DNA of 64,000 nucleotides from an uncultured Eubacteriales bacterium (GTDB lineage Bacteria; Bacillota; Clostridia; Oscillospirales; Acutalibacteraceae): the NCBI GenBank assembly GCA_934454845.1, contig CAKSGV010000003.1, positions 1 through 64,000 on the forward strand. Reading direction: 5' to 3'. Positions 1 through 7,626 of the stretch are shown here, in pieces. The stretch's first letter is position 1. Each line of letters starts with the position of its first letter. Made by a program: the position numbers and the translations under genes. A model generated the notes under the pieces. The model saw only the letters and a list, made by a program, of their open reading frames with translations, was not told the DNA's origin and made no database searches.

Positions 1-34
1 TGCCAGGCGGTACTAATAGACCGAGGGCTTGACC
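1..34 (+). rRNA. 23S ribosomal RNA, 3' end (partial)
   Basis: The window opens inside the last bases of a 23S rRNA gene. The stretch containing GGTACTAATAGACCGAGGGC followed by TTGACC is the conserved 3' terminus of Firmicutes 23S rRNA. The rest of the gene lies upstream of the window. It is followed by two tRNA genes before the 5S gene, so this is the downstream part of an rrn operon. The exact 3' end is approximate by a few bases. Confidence 0.93.
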
Positions 35-91
35 TACTTTTCGTTCCTCCATTACTTGTTCAGTTTTCAGGGTGTGAATTCCATTGGATTT

Positions 92-167
92 GCACCATTA
101 GCTCAGTTGGTAGAGCACCTGACTCTTAATCAGGGTGTCCCGGGTTCGAATCCCTGATGGTGCACCA
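92..167 (+). tRNA. tRNA-Lys (CTT anticodon)
   Basis: A 76-nt cloverleaf is visible. The acceptor stem GCACCAT pairs with ATGGTGC, the D arm is TAGCTCAGTTGGTAGAGCA, the anticodon loop CTCTTAA carries CTT (reads AAG, Lys), and the T arm is GGGTTCGAATCCC. The 3' CCA is encoded (165-167). It sits between the 23S end and tRNA-Glu, inside the rrn operon. CTT is the secondary lysine isoacceptor in low-GC Firmicutes, where TTT usually carries the load. Confidence 0.96.
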
Positions 168-180
168 TTTTGCTATATCC

Positions 181-256
181 GGCCCGTTGGTCAAGTGGCC
201 TAAGACTCCGGCCTCTCACGCCGGCAACAGCGGTTCGAATCCGCTACGGGTCACCA
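181..256 (+). tRNA. tRNA-Glu (CTC anticodon)
   Basis: The acceptor stem GGCCCGT pairs with ACGGGTC (one G-T), the anticodon stem CCGGC/GCCGG encloses loop CTCTCAC with anticodon CTC (reads GAG, Glu), and the T arm is GCGGTTCGAATCCGC. CCA is encoded at 254-256. It lies 13 nt after tRNA-Lys and before 5S rRNA, so it is co-transcribed with the ribosomal genes. Confidence 0.96.
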
Positions 257-292
257 TTATATCAAACGGTTACCGTTGATATAAAAATAATA

Positions 293-408
<116 letters not shown>

Positions 409-413
409 ATTTT

Positions 414-489
414 GCCTTAATAGCTCAGTCGGTAGAGCACTCGGCTGTTAACCGAGTTGTCGTAGGTTCGAGTCCTACTTGAGGCGCCA
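414..489 (+). tRNA. tRNA-Asn (GTT anticodon)
   Basis: The acceptor GCCTTAA pairs with TTGAGGC, the anticodon stem CTCGG/CCGAG holds loop CTGTTAA (anticodon GTT, Asn), and the T arm is TAGGTTCGAGTCCTA. CCA is encoded at 487-489. It closes the rrn operon. It is the nearest tRNA to the ICE-like region that follows, so its 3' end is the obvious candidate integration site, but no second copy of the tRNA end flanking the element was found in the window. Confidence 0.96.
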
Positions 490-518
490 GAATTATCGCC
501 TGAAAAGGCACAAAGTAC

Positions 519-550
519 GAAAACCCTTGAAATATCAGGGGTTTTCGCCA
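519..550 (+). terminator. Rho-independent terminator of the rrn/tRNA operon
   Basis: CGAAAACCC and GGGTTTTCG form a 9-bp stem, extended by TTGA/TCAG, 30 nt after tRNA-Asn and followed by CCATTTTT. This is a plausible end for the rRNA-tRNA transcript. Confidence 0.75.
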
Positions 551-555
551 TTTTT

Positions 556-599
556 ACAGTCAATTTTGTAGCTAAAACATAGGGCACAAAATTGGCTGT
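556..599. repeat. Inverted repeat (stem-loop) after the rrn operon
   Basis: ACAGTCAATTTTGT at 556-569 pairs with ACAAAATTGGCTGT at 586-599, with one mismatch that is a G-U pair in RNA. It is followed by TTTCTT, so it could be a second terminator for either strand. It lies in the 348-nt gene-free stretch 490-837. Confidence 0.5.
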
Positions 600-614
600 T
601 TTTCTTATTCCCCC

Positions 615-706
615 AGACTCGAACCGTCGAAAACTATAATTCTCAAGTAATTTGTTATTGGCTTCATACACTCCTCCTCATGCTGGACTTGAACTGTCGA
701 AAATTA
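615..706. repeat. Pair of diverged direct repeats resembling an antisense tRNA T-arm
   Basis: AGACTCGAACCGTCGAAAAC at 615-634 recurs exactly 70 nt later as GGACTTGAACTGTCGAAAAT (685-704). Read on the minus strand both look like tRNA T-arm and 3'-end sequence (GACGGTTCGAGTCT and GACAGTTCAAGTCC). This is what remnants of tRNA-targeted integration sites look like, and the ICE genes start just downstream. No full tRNA is present. The att-site reading is inference. Confidence 0.4.
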
Positions 707-719
707 AATCACATATTTT

Positions 720-765
720 GACCGTAATTTCTTTATTACATATAAAGATTTTACGGTCTTTTTTT
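720..765 (+). terminator. Rho-independent terminator upstream of parA
   Basis: GACCGTAA (720-727) pairs with TTACGGTC (751-758), followed by a run of seven T. It separates the parA transcript from anything upstream. No gene is seen between it and the rrn operon, so it may end a lost ICE gene or read-through from the rrn operon. Confidence 0.7.
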
Positions 766-837
766 ATGCCCGTTTTTTTCCTTGAAACCGTACATAGCCG
801 TATACTTTGCGGCTGAAAAACAAAGGAGGTTAACGAA

Positions 838-1662
838 GTGAACTGCAAGGTAATTGCAATAGAAAATCAAAAAGGAGGTACGGGCAAATCAATTACCGCA
901 TTGAACCTCGGTGTCGGTCTTAAAATGACAGGCAAAAAGGTTTTGCTGATTGACGCCGATCCGCAGGGTTCGCTTTCCATCAGTCTCGGAATCAAAAGAC
1001 CGGACGAGTTAGATGTTTCCCTTGCAACCTTAATGAGTAAGGTAATCGACAACAAACCGTTTGATGATGACTACGGTATTATTCATTGCAGCGAGGGTAT
1101 CGACCTGATGCCCTGTAATGTGGAACTGTCCGGCATTGAAAGTTACCTCTTTACGGTAATGAGCCGCGAGTGCATTATGAGAACCTATGTCAATCAGGTT
1201 AAAAAGAATTATGATTACATTCTTATTGATTGCACCCCGTCGCTCGGACTTCTGCCGATTAACGCTTTTGTTGCGGCGGACAGTATTATCGTACCGAGTC
1301 AGCCGAGAATTTTGTCTACCAAAGGTCTTGACCTGTTATTGCGTACTTATTCGCAGGTAAAGCGCGGTATCAATCCCGACCTTAAAATCGACGGTATACT
1401 CTTTACAATGGTGGATGCACGAACCGTAAATGACAGGTCGGTAATTGAGTCAATGCGCGAGACTTTCGGAATGAAAATCAATGTGTTTGACACCTTTATC
1501 CCCGCCTCCGTGCGAGTTACCGAAGCAAATATGGAGGGCAAAAGCATTTTTGCCTATGACAGCAAATGTAAGGTTGCCGACGCATACAAAAATCTGACGA
1601 AGGAGGTGCTGGATATTGCCGCGCGTGAAAAAGCTCGATTTAGGGATGACGGCTCTCGATGA
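838..1662 (+). CDS. parA: ParA/Soj family partition ATPase
   Basis: A 274-residue ParA-type Walker ATPase. The deviant Walker A motif KGGTGKS lies at residues 12-18, the A' region LLIDADPQGS near 36-45, and the Walker B strand YILIDCTPSLG in the middle. Such proteins segregate plasmids and ICEs by binding DNA non-specifically and being stimulated by ParB. The start is GTG at 838, supported by AAAGGAGGT nine bases upstream. The 3' end overlaps parB by 47 nt, so the two are translationally linked. It opens the ICE gene block, as in many clostridial conjugative elements. Confidence 0.93.
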   Translation: MNCKVIAIENQKGGTGKSITALNLGVGLKMTGKKVLLIDADPQGSLSISLGIKRPDELDVSLATLMSKVIDNKPFDDDYGIIHCSEGIDLMPCNVELSGIESYLFTVMSRECIMRTYVNQVKKNYDYILIDCTPSLGLLPINAFVAADSIIVPSQPRILSTKGLDLLLRTYSQVKRGINPDLKIDGILFTMVDARTVNDRSVIESMRETFGMKINVFDTFIPASVRVTEANMEGKSIFAYDSKCKVADAYKNLTKEVLDIAAREKARFRDDGSR

Positions 1663-2548
1663 GTTGTTTATGAATGACAAGGAACGAGCCGAAAATAAAC
1701 TCCCGAAAATCTTTGACATCCCACTTTCGGAAATTGACGATTTCCCCGGTCACCCCTACCGTGTTCTTGATGATGAGGATATGCAGAACCTTATGGAAAG
1801 TATCAAGGACAGAGGGGTTATCACTCCTGCTATGGTGCGAAAAAAGAATGACGGCAGATATGAAATGATTTCCGGTCATAGGCATAAACACGCTTCCGAA
1901 AGGCTCGGACTTGAAACCTTGCGTTGCGAGGTTGTAGAGGTCAGCCGTGATGAAGCAATCATTTTAATGGTTGACAGTAACGCTCAAAGGTCTGTTATTC
2001 TCCCCTGTGACAAAGGGCGAGCCTACAAAATGAAATTAGAGGCGATAAAAAGGCAGGGACAAAGGACGGATTTAACTTCTCGCCCAGTGGGCGAGAAGTT
2101 GTCTGTTGCAGAACTTGCTGAAGATGCGGAAGACAGTGAGCGTCAAATACACAGATATATCCGCCTTACCTATCTTGTTGACGAGCTGCAAGACTTTGTG
2201 GATAAAGGTCAGATGAAGATGCGCCCTGCCGTTGAGCTTTCCTATCTTGATGAGGAAACTCAAAGAGATATCGTTGACCGTATAGATGAAACCGAAGCAT
2301 TTCCGTCGCACGATCAGGCAATCCGCATCCGCAAGGCGTATGAAGCCGGTGAAATCAACTATGATAAGGTCCGGGATATTATGGCTGAGGAAAAGCCAAA
2401 TCAGAAACCGAAATTCAAGTTTTCCTTTGACCGGCTGAAACCGTATATTCCAAAAGACTATTCGGACAGCAAGGCTGAGGATTATGTTATAAAAGCACTT
2501 GAGTTCTATCAGAAGTATCTCAAAAAGCAACGGGAGCAGGCAAGGTAA
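1616..2548 (+). CDS. parB: ParB-like partition protein
   Basis: A 310-residue ParB/Spo0J-family protein. The N-terminal nuclease/CTPase-type fold carries the family signature ISGHRHKHASERLG (residues about 82-95), followed by a helix-turn-helix region where SERQIHRYIRLTYL is typical of ICE ParB proteins. The start is TTG at 1616, chosen because AAGGAGGTG ends about 8 nt upstream inside parA and the reading frame fits the family N-terminus. Within the gene, 2074-2100 is a near-perfect DNA palindrome (separate entry). Role: partner of ParA in element maintenance. Confidence 0.9.
   Translation: MPRVKKLDLGMTALDELFMNDKERAENKLPKIFDIPLSEIDDFPGHPYRVLDDEDMQNLMESIKDRGVITPAMVRKKNDGRYEMISGHRHKHASERLGLETLRCEVVEVSRDEAIILMVDSNAQRSVILPCDKGRAYKMKLEAIKRQGQRTDLTSRPVGEKLSVAELAEDAEDSERQIHRYIRLTYLVDELQDFVDKGQMKMRPAVELSYLDEETQRDIVDRIDETEAFPSHDQAIRIRKAYEAGEINYDKVRDIMAEEKPNQKPKFKFSFDRLKPYIPKDYSDSKAEDYVIKALEFYQKYLKKQREQAR
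2074..2100. repeat. 27-bp palindrome inside parB
   Basis: AACTTCTCGCCCA (2074-2086), a single G, then TGGGCGAGAAGTT (2088-2100). The 13-bp arms are perfect. It encodes the TSRPVGEKL part of ParB. It could form an mRNA hairpin or serve as a DNA-binding site. Function unknown. Confidence 0.7.
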
Positions 2549-2657
2549 TGAAAAGTGCGCACAAGGCTGAGAAGGCAAAGGCTTTCCCGGTCTTTTTTGT
2601 TGCCCTGCCCGCTATTTCACTTATATAAGAATCTAAGTTGAAAGGAGGAAAAACAGT

Positions 2658-2939
2658 ATGCAGTTTGATGTGAAAATCCGCAAGGTCATCGAGAACGGCA
2701 AGCCCCTCAAGGCTCTTGCTTCTGTCACAGTGGATGGTTCCTTTACTATCCACAATGTCAGAGTAATCAAGACCGAGAACGCGCAGTTCGTTGCGATGCC
2801 TTATGCGACCTTCAAGGACGCTGACGGTAAGGATGTCCGCCGTGATATCGTTCACCCCATCAAGTCCGAGGTTCGCAAGGCAATGGAAGCCGCCGTATTT
2901 GCGGCTTACGAACAGAAGCTCGCTGAAAAGGCTGAATAA
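2658..2939 (+). CDS. spoVG: SpoVG family protein
   Basis: A 93-residue protein matching SpoVG, a small nucleic-acid-binding regulator. The conserved features are the first strand KIRKV, the segment GSFTIHNVRVI, the block FVAMPYATFKD and DIVHPIKSEVRKAMEAAV. Chromosomal SpoVG acts in septation and post-transcriptional control. ICEs of Clostridia often carry their own copy between the partition genes and the conjugation or pilus genes, as here. The start ATG has AAAGGAGG 9 nt upstream. Its role on the element is likely regulation, which is inference. Confidence 0.9.
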   Translation: MQFDVKIRKVIENGKPLKALASVTVDGSFTIHNVRVIKTENAQFVAMPYATFKDADGKDVRRDIVHPIKSEVRKAMEAAVFAAYEQKLAEKAE

Positions 2940-2993
2940 GCCAAGGCAAAGAAAATCACGAAACAAATCAAAGAAAGAATGAGGTAAAAATTT

Positions 2994-3215
2994 ATGTTCA
3001 AGAAAATCAGAAACAAGGTGAACACCGCAATTTCCACCGTTCGCGCCGCTGTCGCCTGCAAGAAGGCCGAAGGCTATGTTGACTCCGGCGTAAAAATTCT
3101 CATCGCCGTTGTCATCGGAGCGCTCCTGCTCGGCGGTCTGTATGTGCTCTTTAACACCACCATTATGCCCACCGTAACGACCAAGATTCAGGGCTTGTTC
3201 AATTACGCAGGCTAA
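2994..3215 (+). CDS. Tad-like pilin, DUF6133-type small membrane protein
   Basis: A 73-residue protein. A basic N-terminus of about 25 residues is followed by KKAEGYVDSGVKILIAVVIG and one hydrophobic helix (about 33-53), then a short polar tail ending FNYAG. This is the organisation of Flp-type pilins and matches the DUF6133 family as I remember it. The motif K-A-E-G-Y-V before the helix recurs in two later proteins of the cluster (8506, 8928), so it is the likely processing site of the prepilin peptidase encoded next door. A hairpin terminator follows directly, which would make this the most abundant product of the operon. Confidence 0.72.
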   Translation: MFKKIRNKVNTAISTVRAAVACKKAEGYVDSGVKILIAVVIGALLLGGLYVLFNTTIMPTVTTKIQGLFNYAG

Positions 3216-3226
3216 ACCAAACGGAC

Positions 3227-3262
3227 GGAGGGGTGTCATAGGCGGCACCCCTCCGCCTATTT
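3227..3262 (+). terminator. Hairpin after the pilin gene (partial terminator)
   Basis: GGAGGGGTG (3227-3235) pairs with CACCCCTCC (3246-3254), followed by GCCTATTTTC. It sits between the pilin and the assembly genes, where Tad loci commonly reduce expression of the machinery relative to pilin. Confidence 0.65.
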
Positions 3263-3282
3263 TCTTGAAAAGGGGCGAATAA

Positions 3283-3924
3283 ATGAAACACTTAATGATA
3301 CGACCGATTATGCCGCGAATCACACCGGAAATAACGGAAAACCCTCTTATTCTTGTGAACGGTATCGTGCTGCTTGCGCTGACGGTGCTTACAGCCGTTT
3401 TTATCAGCCTGTATGCGTCGAATGTATACAATGGAAACAAGAAAAAGGCGGTGCTTTTCTTCACGGTTATTGCGGCGCTCACAGCCCTTTCGCTGTTCTG
3501 TTTTTTTGGATGTGCTGCAACCACTGTCAAGGGCATTATCTTCTGCCTGCTCCTCGCATTCTCCTCTTATGAGGACATTAAAACGAGGGAGTGCGAAAAC
3601 TATGTCCATTTAATGATTGTGATTGCAGCGTTTATCGGTACGGATATGTCGTCTCTGCCCGGTATGCTTTTGTCGGCTTTGATTACAGGCGGAATTATGC
3701 TTGCGACAGCCGCCGTAACGAAAAGCAGCGTCGGCGGCGCGGATATAAAGCTTTCCGCCGCTTGTGCATTTATGCTCGGCACGGTACAAGGAATGACCGG
3801 GCTGATGATAGGCTTAATACTTGCAGTCATTATCAATTCCATAAAGAACAGAAAGAAAAAACACGAGGGATTTCCTTTAATCCCTTACCTTGCCGTCGGG
3901 TTTATGGCGGCATATTTTATGTAA
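3283..3924 (+). CDS. A24 prepilin peptidase (TadV/CpaA type)
   Basis: A 213-residue polytopic membrane protein. Two aspartates expected for the A24 aspartic protease fold are visible: D in SSYEDIKTREC (about residue 93) and D in VGGADIKLSA (the GxGD-like motif, about 149). Several hydrophobic segments surround them. It would cleave the leader of the pilin and pseudopilins in the same cluster. An extra 30-residue N-terminal part precedes the first membrane helix, so an internal start is possible. It lies 67 nt after the pilin gene and its hairpin. Confidence 0.85.
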   Translation: MKHLMIRPIMPRITPEITENPLILVNGIVLLALTVLTAVFISLYASNVYNGNKKKAVLFFTVIAALTALSLFCFFGCAATTVKGIIFCLLLAFSSYEDIKTRECENYVHLMIVIAAFIGTDMSSLPGMLLSALITGGIMLATAAVTKSSVGGADIKLSAACAFMLGTVQGMTGLMIGLILAVIINSIKNRKKKHEGFPLIPYLAVGFMAAYFM

Positions 3925-3942
3925 AAACAGGAGGTTGAAACT

Positions 3943-4665
3943 TTGAAGAACAGAACAATTATCGGTATCGTTTGCATGATTCTTGCAGTTGCTATGACCT
4001 TTGCGATTGCTCCCGTTGTAAACCGACTGACAAGCGACACAACAACGGTTGTGCGGCTGAAACAGGAGGTCGGCAGAGGTACTAAAATCACGGAGGATCA
4101 GGTTGAAACCGTAAAGGTCAAAACAGATACTATGCCGCAGGGCGTGTATGTAAAAACCGCCGATGTGGTCGGCAAATATGCGTCCTCCACTCTCTACGCC
4201 GGAGATATTCTTACAAAGGCGAAGCTGTCGGGAGACTCCAATAATGCAGATGATGTGCTTGCGACGCTTAACGGCAGCAAGGTAGCCGTCAGCGTAACCA
4301 TAGACACCTTTGCGGCAGGACTTTCCGGTAAGCTTCAAAACGGAGATATTATCTCGCTTATCGTGGTAGATAAAAATGCGGGAACCTCCGCTATTCACGG
4401 TGAGCTTAAATATATGAAGGTCATCACCACAACTACTGCAGGCGGTATAGACCAGGACTCCGTTGTAAAGAACGAGGACGGCAGCTTTGAAATTCCGAGC
4501 ACAATTACGGTCCTTTGCAACACCGAACAGGCAAAGCTCCTTGCAAAGTATGAGGCGGACATTACCCTCCAAGCAGCCCTTGTTTACCGTGGAGATAACG
4601 AAACTGCTGCTAAGTTTCTTGAAAAGCAGGACGCTTTCTTTGCGGGAGGTGGCACGAATGAGTAA
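3943..4665 (+). CDS. CpaB/RcpC-like SAF-domain pilus assembly protein
   Basis: A 240-residue protein with an N-terminal membrane anchor (residues 4-25), then a SAF domain: VVRLKQEVGRGTKITEDQVE and the downstream TLYAGDILTKAKLS are typical of CpaB/RcpC, which in Tad systems contacts the cell envelope. The start is TTG at 3943, preceded by AGGAGGTTGAAAC. It is followed without a gap by tadZ (8-nt overlap). A Gram-positive Tad system has no secretin, and none is present, so the SAF protein may act on the wall side. Confidence 0.82.
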   Translation: MKNRTIIGIVCMILAVAMTFAIAPVVNRLTSDTTTVVRLKQEVGRGTKITEDQVETVKVKTDTMPQGVYVKTADVVGKYASSTLYAGDILTKAKLSGDSNNADDVLATLNGSKVAVSVTIDTFAAGLSGKLQNGDIISLIVVDKNAGTSAIHGELKYMKVITTTTAGGIDQDSVVKNEDGSFEIPSTITVLCNTEQAKLLAKYEADITLQAALVYRGDNETAAKFLEKQDAFFAGGGTNE

Positions 4666-5380
4666 GATGATTGCCGTTTGCGGCGCTCCCGGCAGCGGCA
4701 AAACAACCGCCGCGCTTAAAATTGCGGAGGAAATCTACTATGCCAAGAAAGGCTCGGTTATATTCCTCTCTACCGATCTGAATGTACCCTGTCTTGCGTA
4801 TATATTCCCGAACTGCAAGGAAGCGGAGCTTTATTCGGTCGGCGTGGCGCTTGACCGCACGGATATTTACCGTGAAGATGTGCTTCGCCAGATGAACCAT
4901 GTCAAAACAATGGAGAACTTCGGTTTTATCGGCTACAAAGCCGGTGAAAACAGCTTCTCCTATCCGAAAGCAACCGAGGACAAAATTCTGAATCTCTTTT
5001 CTCTCTTAAAGGAACTTGCGGATTATGTTGTGGTCGATTGCGCCGGAAATGCCGATGAGCTTATTTCCTCTATGGCGAAAAGCCATGCGGACAGGCTTAT
5101 TCAGCTTATTACCCCCGACCTTAAATGTATGGCTTACTATTCCTCCAACGCAGGAATGTTTGAGATGAGTGCGAGTAACCGCATTAAGGTTATGAACATT
5201 GCGGACAAGGATCTGTTTCTCCCGATTACGGAGGTTGCAAACCACTTTAAGGGCGTAGATTTTACACTTCCGTTTTCCAAGGCACTGAAACAGCAGACCA
5301 TTACGGGTACGCTTTCCGAAAGGCTTCCCGATGCAAAGTATAGGAGCGTGGCAGCGGGCATTGCAAAGGCGGTGATCTGA
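4658..5380 (+). CDS. TadZ/CpaE-like ATPase
   Basis: A 240-residue P-loop ATPase: Walker A GAPGSGKTT at residues 8-16, and ADYVVVDCAGNADE as the Walker B region. It is related to ParA/MinD but lacks the deviant KGGxGK lysine, as do some TadZ proteins of Gram-positives. TadZ localises the Tad machinery at the pole or membrane. The start ATG at 4658 is supported by GGGAGGTGG 8 nt upstream and a 4-codon-scale overlap with the SAF gene; a longer reading frame begins upstream but has no signal. The 3' end shares one base with tadA. Confidence 0.8.
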   Translation: MSKMIAVCGAPGSGKTTAALKIAEEIYYAKKGSVIFLSTDLNVPCLAYIFPNCKEAELYSVGVALDRTDIYREDVLRQMNHVKTMENFGFIGYKAGENSFSYPKATEDKILNLFSLLKELADYVVVDCAGNADELISSMAKSHADRLIQLITPDLKCMAYYSSNAGMFEMSASNRIKVMNIADKDLFLPITEVANHFKGVDFTLPFSKALKQQTITGTLSERLPDAKYRSVAAGIAKAVI

Positions 5381-6693
5381 TGGCTCAGACAATCGACTTT
5401 GTTTCTCTGCTCCATAAATCGCAGGAGTATATCTCCGAGAACTATGCGGCAGCGCTCTCCGACCGCAGTAAGATTGTGCAGCTTCGCTCATATATCGAGA
5501 AGTATCTGCACGACAGCGGCTTTGAGGTTGAAGGTATGACCTTTCGTGAGCTTGCAGACAAGCTGTATTCCGAAATGGCGGAATATTTGGTGCTTACGAA
5601 ATATCTCGGTCGCGATGAGATTGAAGAAATCAATATTAACGGTTGGGACGATATTGCCGTGACCTATACGGACGGTCATATTGAAAAAGCCAAAGAGCAT
5701 TTCTATAATCCGCAGCACGCCGTAGATGTGGTAAAAAGACTTTTGCACCATTCCGGTATGATTATCGACAATGCAACGCCTATGTCGCAGGGACATCTCC
5801 CCGGCAACACCCGTATTACTGCGCTGAAAGAACCACTTGTGGACGATGACAGGGGTATCAGCGTGTCTATCCGACTGCTTCACCCGTCGAGAGTGGATAT
5901 GAAAGCGCTTGTGAAGGGCGGCAATGCTACGCAGAAGATGATAGATTTTCTCTGTATGTGTCTGCGCTACGGTATTTCCTTTGTGGTTGCAGGTGCGACA
6001 TCATCGGGTAAAACAACGCTTCTGAACGCCCTGCTTACTTCCATTCCGGACAATAAGCGTATTTTTACGATAGAGTCCGGCTCGCGCGAGCTGTCGCTTG
6101 TAAAGGTTAAGGACGGCAAGGTGGTAAACAATGTTGTGCATACGCTCTCCCGTCCCTCGGATAACCCTGCATATGACATCACGCAGGAGGACTTGGTGGT
6201 AGCGTCCCTCCGTTTTAACCCGGATATCGTGGTAGTCGGAGAGATGCGTGATACCGAAGCGTATTCGGCAGTTGAGGCAAGCCTTACGGGGCATACGGTT
6301 GTTTCGACCATTCACGCATCGGCGGCAGACGCGGCGCATATGCGTTTGGCTCTGCTTTGTCAGAAACGCTTTCCCATCAACTTTGCGACTTCGCTTATGC
6401 AGGCAGGTCAGGCGTTTCCCCTTGTTGTGTACGCACACAAGCTTGAGGACAATTCCCGTAAGATTATGGACATCTCCGAGTGTGTGATTACTCCCTCGGG
6501 CGAACGGGAATATCATACCCTTTTCCGCTTTCGTATCACGAAAAACGAATTGAAGCGCGGCAAGTACAAAATCGACGGTTACTTTGAACAGCCGGAGATT
6601 ATGAGCGAACATCTGAAAGCAAAGCTTTTGCAGTTCGGTGTGCCGCAGAAAACATTGGAACAGTTTTTAGTAAAGGACGGTGATTTCAAGTGA
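5380..6693 (+). CDS. tadA: TadA/CpaF secretion ATPase
   Basis: A 437-residue hexameric ATPase of the type II/IV secretion superfamily. The N-terminal domain runs to about residue 190; then come Walker A GATSSGKTTLLNALL (about 206-220), the Asp box VVGEMRDTEAYSAVEASLTG (about 285-304) and the His box STIHASAA. It powers pilin assembly in Tad systems and would be the motor here. The start ATG directly follows the TadZ stop (TGATGG overlap). The next gene starts inside its stop (GTGA), so translation is coupled. Confidence 0.92.
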   Translation: MAQTIDFVSLLHKSQEYISENYAAALSDRSKIVQLRSYIEKYLHDSGFEVEGMTFRELADKLYSEMAEYLVLTKYLGRDEIEEININGWDDIAVTYTDGHIEKAKEHFYNPQHAVDVVKRLLHHSGMIIDNATPMSQGHLPGNTRITALKEPLVDDDRGISVSIRLLHPSRVDMKALVKGGNATQKMIDFLCMCLRYGISFVVAGATSSGKTTLLNALLTSIPDNKRIFTIESGSRELSLVKVKDGKVVNNVVHTLSRPSDNPAYDITQEDLVVASLRFNPDIVVVGEMRDTEAYSAVEASLTGHTVVSTIHASAADAAHMRLALLCQKRFPINFATSLMQAGQAFPLVVYAHKLEDNSRKIMDISECVITPSGEREYHTLFRFRITKNELKRGKYKIDGYFEQPEIMSEHLKAKLLQFGVPQKTLEQFLVKDGDFK

Positions 6694-7613
6694 TATTTTC
6701 CGTTATCAGCTCAGTCCTCATTATTATCGCCGTTGTGTGCCTTTTCGGACTTACCCCCGAAAGAGTCACCGACGATTTGATGCAGATTATAACACCAAAC
6801 GATACTATGCGGGATAAATCCCGTAATCTTCGCGGAAACAAAAAGAAACACCGCCTTTACAGAACGCTTGTGAAGATGAAAACCGCGCTTGCCGTTACGG
6901 GTAAATCAAAGCAGTTCACGATTGTCTGCTGCGCGTCGCTTATTCTTTTTGCGGCGGGCATTGTTGTGTCGGTGCTGATAGATAACATTTTCCTTATGCC
7001 GGTACTGTCGGTGGCGTTTGCTCTGATTCCGTTTTTCTACACTACGAGTACACTGTCCTACTATGAGAAAAACACCAAGGAAGAACTTGAAACCGCTTTG
7101 TCTATCATCACGACCTCATATGTACGCTCGGACGATATCGTTGCGGCGGTCAGAGAGAATATAAAATATATCAAGCCGCCGCTGCGTGATGTGTTCAAGT
7201 CCTTTGAGGGCGACGCAACCGCTATTTCCTCAAATATAAAACACGCACTTTACAAGCTGAAGGATAAGGTGGACAATGAAATATTTTGGGAGTGGTGCGA
7301 CACGCTTATTCAGTGTCAGGATGACCGAACGCTTAAGGATACGCTTTTGCCCATTGTTGCAAAGCTTACCGATGTGCGTATCGTCAATTCGGAACTGAAA
7401 ACAATGCTGTCCTCAGCCCGTAACGAATACTGGTTTATGGTTGCGCTGGTGGTCGGCAATGTGCCGCTTCTGTATCTGCTCAATAAGGATTGGTTTCACA
7501 CTCTGCTCTTTACCGCACCGGGTAAAATTGTGTGCGGCATCTGCGGTATGGTCATTTTGATTACGGCTTTGTTTATGATAAAATTCACGAAGCCTATTGA
7601 ATACAAGAGATGA
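6690..7613 (+). CDS. tadB: TadB-like inner membrane platform protein
   Basis: A 307-residue protein with hydrophobic segments at the N-terminus (1-20), in the middle (about 72-115) and two at the C-terminus (about 250-270, 278-298), with a soluble GspF-like helical domain between them. This is the T2SSF/TadB layout. The start is GTG at 6690 overlapping the TadA stop by 4 nt. It would anchor the TadA motor to the membrane together with TadC. Confidence 0.82.
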   Translation: MIFSVISSVLIIIAVVCLFGLTPERVTDDLMQIITPNDTMRDKSRNLRGNKKKHRLYRTLVKMKTALAVTGKSKQFTIVCCASLILFAAGIVVSVLIDNIFLMPVLSVAFALIPFFYTTSTLSYYEKNTKEELETALSIITTSYVRSDDIVAAVRENIKYIKPPLRDVFKSFEGDATAISSNIKHALYKLKDKVDNEIFWEWCDTLIQCQDDRTLKDTLLPIVAKLTDVRIVNSELKTMLSSARNEYWFMVALVVGNVPLLYLLNKDWFHTLLFTAPGKIVCGICGMVILITALFMIKFTKPIEYKR

Positions 7614-7626
7614 GGAGGTTTTAGAT

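Noticed and set aside
417..671. Minus-strand reading frame of 84 codons over tRNA-Asn
   Set aside because: It is the antisense of the tRNA and the T-arm-like repeats; no ribosome site and the typical artefact text SSRTRTYDNSVNS.
2520..3536. 338-codon minus-strand frame across spoVG and the pilin gene
   Set aside because: It is antisense to well-supported genes with good ribosome sites and has low-complexity composition.
3877..4701. 274-codon minus-strand frame opposite the SAF-domain gene
   Set aside because: Antisense shadow; the plus-strand SAF domain is clear.
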